Part shown: positions 25,530 to 33,606 of the stretch, piece after piece
Layout: each line of letters opens with the position of its first letter
How positions within the stretch are numbered: the stretch's first letter is position 1
NCBI GenBank assembly: GCA_964625775.1
Contig: CAZVEH010000020.1
Location: 1 to 38,306 of the forward strand
Direction: 5' to 3'
Length of the DNA: 38,306 nucleotides
Source: GCA-2786165 sp964625775
GTDB taxonomy: Bacteria; Pseudomonadota; Gammaproteobacteria; Legionellales; Legionellaceae
Notes under the pieces: generated by a model
Database searches by the model: none
What the model was told of the DNA's origin: nothing
The model's input: only the letters and a program-made list of their open reading frames with translations
Position numbers and translations under genes: made by a program

Positions 25530-25997
25530 TTAGTTGCTCAAATCCCAAGACACCAGACCAAATCTATCATGAGAGCTGCAGCAACCCAGCTCAACAGGCT
25601 TGACAGTATGTTTTTCAAAAACGTTCAAAGCATTTATTGCTTGGGCATCGATACTGGTATGTTTATGATTTTTCTTAGCATATTGTTTCATAAATAATGA
25701 AATCTTTTTGTTGTCTGCGCAACTATACGTTAGGATGGCCTCAATAACAGCACCGCTTAAGGTCAAATAGAATACTTCTCCATTTGCTGGTAAAAAAGCA
25801 GGAACATTGCTTCCATATAGCGCGCCCTGTTGAAAATCAGTTTTTTCTAGGTTGCAGTTTTCTGTGCCCATATTTTTAATTTCTACACGAAGATCATAGA
25901 AACCAGGATTATCTTTTGTCCAGCAGCAATGAGCGTTAATTTCTGAACCTAAAAGCAAACACCCAGCGATACATGCAAAAACAACTTGTAATTTCAT
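25530..25997 (-). CDS. Secreted cysteine-containing orphan protein
   Basis: 155 residues from an ATG behind AAGGAAG. The first ~22 residues are a signal peptide (MKLQVVFACIAGCLLLGSEI, then NA-HCC). The mature part begins HCCWTKDNPGFYDLRVEIKN and carries a CC pair at both ends (HCCW and LGCCSSHDR) plus ENCNLE and YSCADNKK, so up to three disulfides are possible. The middle is beta-rich (EVFYLTLSGAVIEAILTYSC). No family is recognised. It is convergent with fabI and only 18 bases from it. A short hairpin with a TCGG loop (26043-26058) and a palindrome (26086-26105) lie upstream in its leader/promoter region. Periplasmic or secreted by inference. Confidence 0.68.
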   Translation of the reverse strand: MKLQVVFACIAGCLLLGSEINAHCCWTKDNPGFYDLRVEIKNMGTENCNLEKTDFQQGALYGSNVPAFLPANGEVFYLTLSGAVIEAILTYSCADNKKISLFMKQYAKKNHKHTSIDAQAINALNVFEKHTVKPVELGCCSSHDRFGLVSWDLSN

Positions 25998-26085
25998 TCA
26001 TACTTCCTTTTCTATGGTAGAGGAACCCGTCAGTATTTACGCAAAACTTCGGAGTTTTCACAAGCACTGACCTTATTAGATTTTT

Positions 26086-26105
26086 TTGACAGTTTCAACT
26101 GTCAA
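26086..26105. promoter_or_regulatory. Perfect 9-bp-arm palindrome, likely operator
   Basis: TTGACAGTT, a two-base spacer and AACTGTCAA form a perfect inverted repeat. Each arm contains a TTGACA-type -35 hexamer on one strand. It lies about 90 bases upstream of the minus-strand secreted protein and 60 bases from the transposable element at 26167. I read it as a binding site for a dimeric regulator. The loop is too short for a good RNA hairpin. Confidence 0.45.
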
Positions 26106-26166
26106 ATAGGATTATAGTGAGGTTAGCTGCAACCTAGAAAAATTAAGATCCGGATAGGATATATCT

Positions 26167-26196
26167 GAGGGTCGGCCGGGATTCTGACGAAAAGGA
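26167..26196 (+). repeat. Left terminal inverted repeat of the cargo element
   Basis: 26 of 30 positions match 27459-27488 in inverted orientation. The target duplication TATCT lies outside at 26162-26166. Confidence 0.85.
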
Positions 26197-26348
26197 TGAA
26201 TAAATAATTAACACATAGTGAGGTTTCAGTCCTAATATTCATAAAATGAGGTAATCTCATGAGATCCAATGTAAGCCCTTAATTAACTTTATCTTCTAAT
26301 TCCTCACCACAGGATACGCCACCTAATTTATTTTTCTCATAGCATAAC

Positions 26349-27170
26349 TCATCTCTTTCCTAATGATAGGACTTCTTTCTCAGCTGCTGGTAAACCTCTG
26401 GTGACTTCAGGAGTAAAAAAAGTGGGTGCATTGCAATCGTAGATCATGTGCTGTACCGGAGGGACTGAGTCTAGGTAAGGTGTGGTGATTTGAGCTTCTA
26501 TTGTTTCATCTTTATTAAAGAGGGATTTAAAATAGTCAGATAATCTTTCGCGTTTTTCATTTATTAAAATATTTTCTAGAGCAATTTCTTTAATAACATT
26601 GAAATCAAAATTTTCTTTATCATAACTCTGATTCGCTAGACTTACTAACGAATCTGACTCTAAGCACTCGGCTAATTTAAATACGGTTTCTAATTGAATA
26701 TCATTATTCTCATAAAATAATTCAAGCGCATATAAAAGGGATTGTGGGTTACCGTGTTCCCAAATTTTTGAAAGAGAATCATGGTCTTTAATGCCTACTA
26801 AAGAAATAATTTCAGATATTTTTTCTATAATGCCAGAATGATCAGGATTATCTAATAAATATTTCTCTTTGCTTAAAACTAACATTAAGTTGCTGTGACT
26901 TATTAAGTCATTAACAAGCAAGATTTCAAAATGTTTTAAAATCACTTTAAAATCCTGAACCCGAAAACAAGCGAGAATGAGTTCAAAAGAGACGAGTTCA
27001 TTTTTCTGTAAAAATATTAACAACTTCTTCAATAACTTAGTCTCGCCATCTTCTTCTATAAAAGAAAAGTTTTCAGTTACTAACCTTTTATTTTCTTTTG
27101 ATTGAACATCAATTTCGGATAATACAAGGTTTAAACGATGCGTTAATAAAAATTTCTTCAACTTATTCAC
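26349..27170 (-). CDS. Orphan helical protein carried by the Tn3-like cargo element
   Basis: 273 residues from a GTG at 27170, behind a strong AAAGGAGCG ribosome site. The protein is AT-rich in codons, soluble and almost entirely helical (MNKLKKFLLTHRLNLVLSEI; LLKKLLIFLQKNELVSFELI). Residues ~40-200 may be degenerate helical-hairpin repeats, with units of about 30-35 residues that begin with L/F-x-x-x-L pairs. The last ~45 residues are proline-rich and likely unstructured (TTPYLDSVPPVQHM). There is no signal peptide or membrane span and I know no family. It is the only gene in the element and has its own promoter, so it travels as a unit. A host-directed effector or an anti-invader function are both possible and untested. 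Confidence 0.7.
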   Translation of the reverse strand: MNKLKKFLLTHRLNLVLSEIDVQSKENKRLVTENFSFIEEDGETKLLKKLLIFLQKNELVSFELILACFRVQDFKVILKHFEILLVNDLISHSNLMLVLSKEKYLLDNPDHSGIIEKISEIISLVGIKDHDSLSKIWEHGNPQSLLYALELFYENNDIQLETVFKLAECLESDSLVSLANQSYDKENFDFNVIKEIALENILINEKRERLSDYFKSLFNKDETIEAQITTPYLDSVPPVQHMIYDCNAPTFFTPEVTRGLPAAEKEVLSLGKR

Positions 27171-27256
27171 AATACGCTCCTTTAAATATTACATTTTTAT
27201 GGCCAAGACTAAGCTTGATTTCATGAGTATTGAATAATCACCAACGAATGGCATCT

Positions 27257-27285
27257 ATTATACATGATGCGCATTCAAAGCTCAA
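27257..27285 (-). promoter_or_regulatory. Putative promoter of the cargo gene
   Basis: On the minus strand TTGAGC (27285-27280) and a perfect TATAAT (27262-27257) are 17 bases apart. They lie about 90 bases upstream of the GTG start and inside the mobile element, so the gene carries its own promoter. Confidence 0.55.
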
Positions 27286-27458
27286 CAAATAGGCAGCTGG
27301 AGGATGTAGCGGCAAAAATTGAAATGTCCCCTTGTGTTCGCAGTTAGTCTAACCTTTTAAAGCGGCTTAACGGATAGGAGAGCAAATATATCAAGGGCTA
27401 TTAACCATGAACTAACTTTTATTAGAATCTGGTTGATTGAAATAGTGTCATCTAACGG

Positions 27459-27488
27459 TCCTTTTCGTTAGAATCCCGGCCGGACCAC
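27459..27488 (-). repeat. Right terminal inverted repeat of the cargo element
   Basis: Pairs with 26167-26196. The target duplication TATCT lies outside at 27489-27493. Confidence 0.85.
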
Positions 27489-27533
27489 TATCTCACTCTT
27501 GCATGAATATTATGACTTCTCGTTCAAATAATA

Positions 27534-27562
27534 TTGTATCGAAAAGTTATTTTATGTATAAT
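27534..27562 (+). promoter_or_regulatory. Putative promoter of the PSxQ-repeat receptor-like gene
   Basis: TTGTAT (27534-27539) and a perfect TATAAT (27557-27562) are separated by 17 bases. They lie about 110 bases upstream of the ATG at 27671 and 41 bases beyond the TATCT duplication of the neighbouring element. Confidence 0.6.
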
Positions 27563-27579
27563 TACGGTTCATTATTTTA

Positions 27580-27628
27580 TTGTTATTATCTCAAATAGAA
27601 ACATTGCAAACCCAAGTGATAATAACAA
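27580..27628 (+). promoter_or_regulatory. Long-arm hairpin in the 5' leader of the PSxQ gene
   Basis: TTGTTATTATC (27580-27590) and GATAATAACAA (27618-27628) pair perfectly over 11 bases with a 27-base loop. It starts about 10 bases downstream of the expected transcription start, so it would form in the leader RNA or serve as a split operator. Confidence 0.45.
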
Positions 27629-27670
27629 GGCCATTGGTTCCGTTCTAATGCAAAGCATTTAAGGCATTCG

Positions 27671-30600
27671 ATGCAATTTATCACAAAAGATAAACTATCT
27701 AGTCAACAAACAACAAACCTGTTGCGTTTTTTATTGGGTTTTTTATGCTTTTCGCTTTATATACAAAAATCAAAAGCTAACATAGATCCCCTACTCAATG
27801 GTTTGGTGGCTTATTACCCTTTTGATGGTCATGCCAACGATGTCAGTGGTAACGGATACCACGCAACTGCCTACGGAACCACTTGGATAGCTGATAGAAC
27901 TGGAACTACAAATAACGCTGTCAACCTGAATGGCATCAACTCTTACCTAGAAGTATCCAGTAGTACCGCTTTTAATTTTAATGAAAATTTCGCACTTTCT
28001 GTATGGGTCAATCCAGCTGCGTCTCAAGTGCCTTATGCCGAACTATTTGATAAATCACATTCATCTTTGCAAGGCTGGTCAGTAGAACAAGATAATACAA
28101 ACAACAATCTTTTTTGTCTTGGTTTTTTTACCTCAACAAATAACGGGTATGGTGCTGGATGTGCGCTATTCACAAGCAATAGTTGGAATCATTTTATCAT
28201 CAATAAACTTGGAGCCAACACTCAGCTTTATTTAAACAATGTTTTGATTGCAACAGGCACAGCACCAGCACCTACTATCGCAGCTAATGGTAATTTGCCT
28301 TTTACAATAGGCGTGTGGAATTCTGGTGTCTCTTCCCCAGCAAGTGGCCTAGCCAGGTTTTTTAAGGGCAGTATCGACGAACTACGGTTATATAATCGCA
28401 ATTTGGCCTCCAATGAGATAGCGCAATTATACTCTTACGGTTTTCCTACCTCTCCCCCCACTCTCCGACCCTCCCCACAGCCATCTAGTCGACCTAGCCT
28501 ACAACCCACCGTACACCCCAGTGCTCAGCCATCCAACCAACCCTCAGGTCAGCCGAGCGTACAGCCTAGCAGTCAACCATCGGAACAACCTTCTTGCCAG
28601 CCGAGTGCACAACCCAGTATTCAGCCCTCTGACCAACCTTCTAACCAGCCGAGTGTACAACCCAGTTCTCAGCCATCGGAACAACCTTCAGTGCAACCTT
28701 CTGGCCAGCCGAGTGCGCAACCCAGCGCTCAGCCATCTAGCCAGCCCTCTGGTCAGCCGAGCGTACAGCCTAGCAGTCAACCATCGGAACACCCGTCAGA
28801 GCAACCTTCTGGCCGGCCGAGTGCGCAACCCAGCGCTCAGCCATCTAGCCAGCCCTCTGGTCAGCCGAGCGTGCAGCCTAGCAGTCAACCATCGGAACAC
28901 CCGTCAGAGCAACCTTCTACTCAGCCGAGCTCAGAGCCCAGCGCTCAGCCATCTCACCAACCCTCAGGTCAGCCGAGCATGCAGCCTAGCAGTCAGCCAT
29001 CGGAACAACCGTCAGAGCAACCTTCTACTCAGCCGAGCTCAGAGCCCAGCGCTCAGCCATCTCACCAACCCTCAGGTCAGCCGAGCATGCAGCCTAGCAA
29101 TCAACCATCGGAACACCCGTCAGAGCAACCTTCTAGCCAGCCGAGTGCGCAACCCAGCGCTCAGCCATCTGGCCAACCCTCAGGTCAGCCGAGCATGCAG
29201 CCTAGCAGTCAACCATCGGAACACCCGTCAGAGCAACCTTCTGGCCAGCCGAGTGCGCAACCCATCGCTCAGCCATCTGGCCAACCCTCAGGTCAGCCGA
29301 GCATGCAGCCTAGCAGTCAANNNNNNNNNNNNNNNNNNNNNNNNNNNNNNNNNNNNNNNNNNNNNNNNNNNNNNNNNNNNNNNNNNNNNNNNNNNNNNNN
29401 NNNNNNNNNNNNNNNNNNNNGCCGAGTGCGCAACCCATCGCTCAGCCATCTGGCCAACCCTCAGGTCAGCCGAGCGTAGAGCCCAGTACTCAGCCATCTA
29501 AACAACCAACAGCCCAGCCTAGCAGCCAACCCTATGTCTGGCCGTCTGCACGTCCATCCAGACACCCGAGTAGCCAGCCAACTCGACAGCCTTCGAATAC
29601 ACCAACGATAAAACCTTCGAGCCGACCTACGGACCTACAGTCATCATCAAAGGGAAATACTAGTTTTTATATCATAACAGGGTCATGTTTGGGTGGAGCG
29701 CTCTTACTGGTAGCTGCGGGCTGGTGTTATCGACAAAAAATATTGAAACACAAGGCAGTTAAACCGCTGGCCATCAATGAATGTGCTTTGATCATGTCTC
29801 AAAAACCTAAAAAAGATTTCGATTTATATGAAGCACTTGAAAAATTTGATTGTGGCTATGTGAGAATTACAAGCAACGACCAGTCTCGGGGTTTGTACTA
29901 TATCAATCGGAAAACAAAATTAATTCACAAATTTGATATGAAAGATGAAGACCTTACAAAACTGGACGCGGAAAACATATTCTCCTTGCATCCCAAAGCT
30001 CTTGATAAGTTTATGTTTGCTACCATTTTTTCAACATCCTCAGAGTTATGCTGTGGTTTGTTACTCAGCTCTTCAACTATCAATGAACTGGCTTTGTTTA
30101 AAGCCTTGGATAACTATGACGCCGGATTTCTAAGAGTACAAAACAGCGATGATACAGGGGGATTATATTTTGTGTCTGCCGTTCCTCGGCTCATCATCAA
30201 ATTTCAAATAGCAGACGATCTACTCACTGGCCTAGATAATCAGCAATTTTTTACCCTAAAGCATGCTCTTCTTGATCACAATCAATTAACCACACTTATT
30301 GACGCAACAAATGATGAAGAAGCATCATTGCCTGTTCGAACGATTCAACAAACTGCAATGATATTTCATAAAGATTATTTAGAGTGCTTTCTTAATGAAA
30401 TATTTGCAGAAAAGAGTAAACGCCTGAGTGCCGTAGCGACCAGCAGCAGCATATCAGCTCCCTCAAAAGACGAATGGCACAACCCAAACTTATGTTTATC
30501 TTCTGCTTATAAATTCTCTCCAGACTTTGATAAAGACGCTGGTAGTATTCATGTATTTCATAGGATGTCTTCCTCTACAACAAAGAAACCGAGTAAATCC

Positions 30601-31650
30601 ATTAAAGTCACTGTGTCTATGCCATCCAAGTTTCAACATGTATTCAGAGTACCTCTTCATCCATCAGTTGATTTTTCTGCTTCAGGACCTTATTCCCAAA
30701 AGACTCAATCCTATTTACAGCAAACACTCCCGAGAAAAAGTACCGTTTTTGACTCATTGACACAAAAGGCCTTAGCACCGTTACCCAGTAAATACACACT
30801 GAGCGCCTCCCAGTACAACTATATTGCCACACAATGGGTTGAAGATCATATGAACAAAATGGTAATCAAATATTGCCAAAACCTGAAAACTGTATCCTCT
30901 GAGCTGACGACTGTTGCTCAAGACGCTTCTTTGAAGCATGATATTTCTGTCAGATCATTCTCTCCTGTAGAAAATGAGAGCAACAAAGTGGGTGCTGAAT
31001 CCCTGAAGAATGACGTGGATGACGGAAAAATGGTGCATACATTGGCCAGTGATCTTACCTCTGCTCCAGTGAATGACTCCTCATCAGATGAGGATGGAAC
31101 TCAAGAGGATTTTTTCAAAGAAAATCAAGACCTAGTTGATCTGAAGGCGCTTGATGCGTTCAATCAAACTATCCGTTTTTTTGACAGACGAGCAACTGTT
31201 TATTCCAGACGCCTAAGTACCGCGCCCTCGCCAAATCACCAAAGCGATATCCGACAAGTTCTAAGGAACACCCGCCCTACTTTAGACATTTCCCTCAAAT
31301 CGCCGGTCAATAGTTCTGCACATGAGGCTATTGACAGACCTTTACAAAAACAAGTTACATTCATATCAGAACCCTTAGAAACCATCTTGGACATCCCTGC
31401 CCGTGCAGGTACAGCACCTGCACAAAAAAGTCGTAAAGAGAGTTCAGTGCGCGAAGAACATAAAGAATTGAACTCCCCATCAAACCATGGCAAGAGTATT
31501 GAACGCAGAAACTCGGAGCATGTCTCCAGAATACAGCCCTATCTCAACAAACAATCATCAAATAGATTTTTTGAAAAAAGAAGGTCTTCTCAACTCGCGG
31601 TTCATCCCACAATAGATGTCGCTCACCACCTTGAAAATACAGCGACCTAA
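27671..31650 (+). CDS. Receptor-like membrane protein: signal peptide, LamG-like domain, PSxQ stalk, one span, cytoplasmic domains
   Basis: I read 27671-29320 and 29421-31650 as one gene split by a 100-N gap; the frames differ by the arbitrary gap length. Residues 1-37 are a signal peptide. About residues 45-255 form a LamG/concanavalin-like domain (GLVAYYPFDGHANDVSGNGY; FKGSIDELRLYNRNL). A stalk of PSxQ tetrapeptides follows (28456-29640). One span (SFYIITGSCLGGALLLVAAG and WCY) is followed by basic residues, so the remainder should be cytoplasmic. That part has a ~65-residue domain repeated twice (29800-30012 and 30085-30297) and a long polar tail with RRLS, RRNS and RRSS. PSxQPS repeats are best known to me from stramenopile surface proteins, so acquisition from or mimicry of a eukaryote is a fair inference. 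Function unknown. Confidence 0.75.
28456..29640 (+). repeat. PSxQ tetrapeptide repeat tract with 108-bp higher-order unit
   Basis: The 12-base unit encodes P-S-x-Q (variants PSxE, PSxH). On top of it is a 108-base unit (36 residues, nine tetrapeptides). The landmark AGCCGAGC(A/G)T recurs at 28755, 28863, 28971, 29079, 29187 and 29295, always 108 apart, after a first copy at 28551 (204 earlier, so one unit lacks 12 bases). The tract is more GC-rich than its surroundings. The assembly gap lies inside it, so the true copy number is unknown. Confidence 0.95.
29321..29420. other. Assembly gap (100 N) inside the repeat tract
   Basis: A run of exactly 100 N, the usual placeholder for a gap of unknown size. 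Sequence on both sides belongs to the same 108-bp repeat, so the gap is a collapse in the tandem repeat and not a gene boundary. Confidence 0.97.
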
Positions 31651-31693
31651 GGTCTAGGGTCTATAGGTGATTCTTTTTTGATCAAAACATTGT

Positions 31694-33226
31694 ATGTCTC
31701 GCGACATATATGTGATAATTGCTATCAATCTGACTGGAATTGAGATCAAACCCATGGCTTACGTTGCTGATGACTTCAAATTAACCTTATCGACACAACT
31801 CCAGTTTTTATTTAAGGCCTTACCTGAACGAAGCTTCATGACACCGACTTATCTGTCGCGACTCATTATGTATATTGTGCTCCCCTCGACAACATCTGTT
31901 CCGAAAGAAACACTGGTCCCGAATATCAATGAGCGTCTAATAAATCGACGTCTCATTCAAAGCATGGATACGATCGAATATTTAGTACCACATAGTTCAC
32001 TTTATACGGTTTATTTTTCCGGAAATGCGCAAGACAGTATGCAGCTATTCCCCCACGATAAAGAACGAAACTACGTTTTCTGGAATTATCCTGGAGTTGG
32101 AAACAGTCTAGGAGCTGTAAATTCGAGCTATGACTTATTTGAAGCAGGATATCAACAAGTAAAGCGTTTGATTGATAATGAAATCGACGCCTCTTTAATT
32201 ACTTTATACGGCCAATCATTAGGCGGAGGCATTGCCACACATGTGGCTCGTCGCTTACAGGCAGAAGGGCATCATGTCCATTTAACAGTTGATCGTTCTT
32301 TTTCTCGACTCTCCAGCGTTATACCAGCAGTATTAACATACTATTTACGCGATCGTCAATTGTATGGTTTTGACATCAATGAAGAGGATGCTCTCGAACT
32401 ACATCCCTTCAAAGCATCCGCCTTTGCCCCACTTGTAACTTCAGCCATCGCTCTAACCCTGTCTGGGATAGCGCTTGGTACATCTTTTGCAAGTTTGATG
32501 GCAACTATAGGCTTAGGTCTAAGTACAGGGTTAGCAGGTTTCGGATACACTATTGCTTGCACAATACAACTTTCTGGTTTTGTCTTGGCCAATCTGATTG
32601 TGGCTATCGGGACTATGATCGCGTATTTTGCAAAGGGGCTCTTTAATGACGCTACCACTCGTATACAAGTAATTTTTGCAGGAGTATCTTATGCTGCGGA
32701 ATATCCATTCGCATGGCTGGGATTTATGCTCAATGAGGCTACTCAGTTATTTGCACGCACACTCTACTATTTTGTAAATGTGTTAGCGAGTATAGCTGGA
32801 GGCGCATTAGCCATCTCAGGCGGTTTAGCAGGTATCCTCAGCGGATTTGTGATTGGAGCATTAGCCTCTTTACAATTACTGGTCACCAATAATCCTTACC
32901 TTACTCCAACTGAATTTGCTTTTAGGGCAGTTTTAATCAGCGCTTGTTGTGAGATGGACTCGGTGGATCAAATGCGACGTTTGGTCGACAACACTAGTCA
33001 AAACCAAAACCTTACCATTATAAATAGCCAAGATGATGAAGTGATACGAGTTGACGCCGCCCTAAGTACTGGGCTTGGTATTAAGCCAACTTCGACTCAA
33101 ATACCTGTAGATGAAAACGCGCCATTAACATCAGCAGCCAATCGATCCGTTTTTTGGTATACCAAAGGCGGGCATAACGGCTTCCTGGACCATCACCATT
33201 GCTTGCCTAGACAAACGTTTAATTGA
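31694..33226 (+). CDS. Alpha/beta hydrolase with a large hydrophobic insertion
   Basis: The protein has 510 residues. A lipase-like hydrolase is split in two by a membrane-like block. The nucleophile elbow is YGQSLGGG with Ser175, after VFWNYPGVGNSLGAVNSSYD. Residues ~235-415 are an insertion rich in Gly/Ala and long hydrophobic helices (ASLMATIGLGLSTGLAGFGY; LASIAGGALAISGGLAGILS). The fold then resumes with INSQDDEVI (acid Asp447 or 448) and GGHNGF (base His494), so the catalytic triad is complete. The layout recalls the SidB/SdbA-type lipase-like effectors of Legionella, from memory. No ribosome site precedes the ATG at 31694; the ATG at 31754 (MAYVADDFKLTLS) is a plausible alternative start. 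It follows the PSxQ gene by 43 bases on the same strand. Confidence 0.75.
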   Translation: MSRDIYVIIAINLTGIEIKPMAYVADDFKLTLSTQLQFLFKALPERSFMTPTYLSRLIMYIVLPSTTSVPKETLVPNINERLINRRLIQSMDTIEYLVPHSSLYTVYFSGNAQDSMQLFPHDKERNYVFWNYPGVGNSLGAVNSSYDLFEAGYQQVKRLIDNEIDASLITLYGQSLGGGIATHVARRLQAEGHHVHLTVDRSFSRLSSVIPAVLTYYLRDRQLYGFDINEEDALELHPFKASAFAPLVTSAIALTLSGIALGTSFASLMATIGLGLSTGLAGFGYTIACTIQLSGFVLANLIVAIGTMIAYFAKGLFNDATTRIQVIFAGVSYAAEYPFAWLGFMLNEATQLFARTLYYFVNVLASIAGGALAISGGLAGILSGFVIGALASLQLLVTNNPYLTPTEFAFRAVLISACCEMDSVDQMRRLVDNTSQNQNLTIINSQDDEVIRVDAALSTGLGIKPTSTQIPVDENAPLTSAANRSVFWYTKGGHNGFLDHHHCLPRQTFN

Positions 33227-33297
33227 CTGTATTGCAAGTCAGTTATTTGTTGCCTGTCTTTTAGAGGGTTACTGGATTTATGCAAGACATCCTACGT

Positions 33298-33335
33298 GGG
33301 GTTCTAGCCCGGAACCGGCAAAATTTCCAGACTGT
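33298..33335 (+). repeat. Tn3-type terminal repeat next to the transposase C-terminus
   Basis: It begins GGGGTTCTAGCCCGG, and the stop codon of the transposase remnant (33306-33304) lies inside it, as is usual at the tnpA end of Tn3-family transposons. AAATTTCC recurs in the similar sequence at 33543. Confidence 0.5.
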
Positions 33336-33540
33336 TTTTGGTCACTATTGATTTCTTTGAAACACCCAAAGACACATTGTTGATTATTGCATCAAGGTCA
33401 ATGATTTTATTACCTGCGAAAATAAAGTGCCCTTGAAAATGAATATGTTGCCAAGCTACCGGTGAAATTTTCTTCAATCTAGCCAAAGCCTTCTGATTGC
33501 CCTCTGCTTCATATTTTAATTTGAGTTTGGATAGTATCGT
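33304..33540 (-). pseudogene. C-terminal remnant of a Tn3-family transposase
   Basis: On the minus strand, from about 33540, I read KLKYEAEGNQKALARLKKIS, then PVAWQHIHFQGHFIF and DLDAIINNV, to a TAG at 33304. The 'SPxAWxHIxxxGxYxF' block is the conserved C-terminal signature of Tn3-family transposases. Everything upstream is missing; the fragment stops where a second end-like sequence begins at 33543. It differs from the transposase at 10437, so a second Tn3 lineage was once present here. Confidence 0.72.
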
Positions 33541-33542
33541 GC

Positions 33543-33580
33543 GGGGTAGCCGTAAACCTCAGAAATTTCCGGATGAAATT
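33543..33580 (+). repeat. Second Tn3-type end-like sequence, same orientation
   Basis: It begins GGGGTAGCCGTAAACC and matches the end at 33298 at 17 of 24 positions from TAGCC through AAATTTCC. It points right, toward the three-gene operon. I found no matching right end inside the window. Confidence 0.4.
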
Positions 33581-33606
33581 TAACTATTATTAACGAGGTA
33601 TTTTTA

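Larger units (their letters stand above)
26167..27488. mobile_element. Transposase-less element with Tn3-like ends carrying one orphan gene
   Basis: The 30-base ends are inverted repeats: 26167-26196 (starts GAGGGTCGGCCGGG) and 27459-27488 (inward: GTGGTCCGGCCGGG). They match at 26 of 30 positions, and the inner ~24 bases differ only once. Five identical bases flank the element, TATCT at 26162-26166 and 27489-27493. A 5-bp duplication with long inverted ends and no transposase fits the Tn3-derived miniature elements moved in trans. The ends share GAGG, CGGCC and GAT.CT in register with those of the 7805-10917 element, so the same transposase family probably moved both. Length 1322 bases. It carries the 273-residue minus-strand gene with its own promoter. 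Confidence 0.82.

Noticed and set aside
25513..25546. GGGATT/AATCCC inverted repeat between fabI and the convergent gene as a shared terminator
   Set aside because: The arms are only six bases with a long loop and no T-run, and the repeat overlaps the 3' end of the minus-strand gene.
28521..29501. Long open frame overlapping the PSxQ tract in another frame
   Set aside because: It is the shadow of the repetitive sequence: a 12-base repeat without stops is open in several frames. It has no ribosome site and no domain.
28456..29640. Regular repeats that might suggest a CRISPR array
   Set aside because: The 12- and 108-base units are contiguous coding repeats without unique spacers and keep one reading frame.
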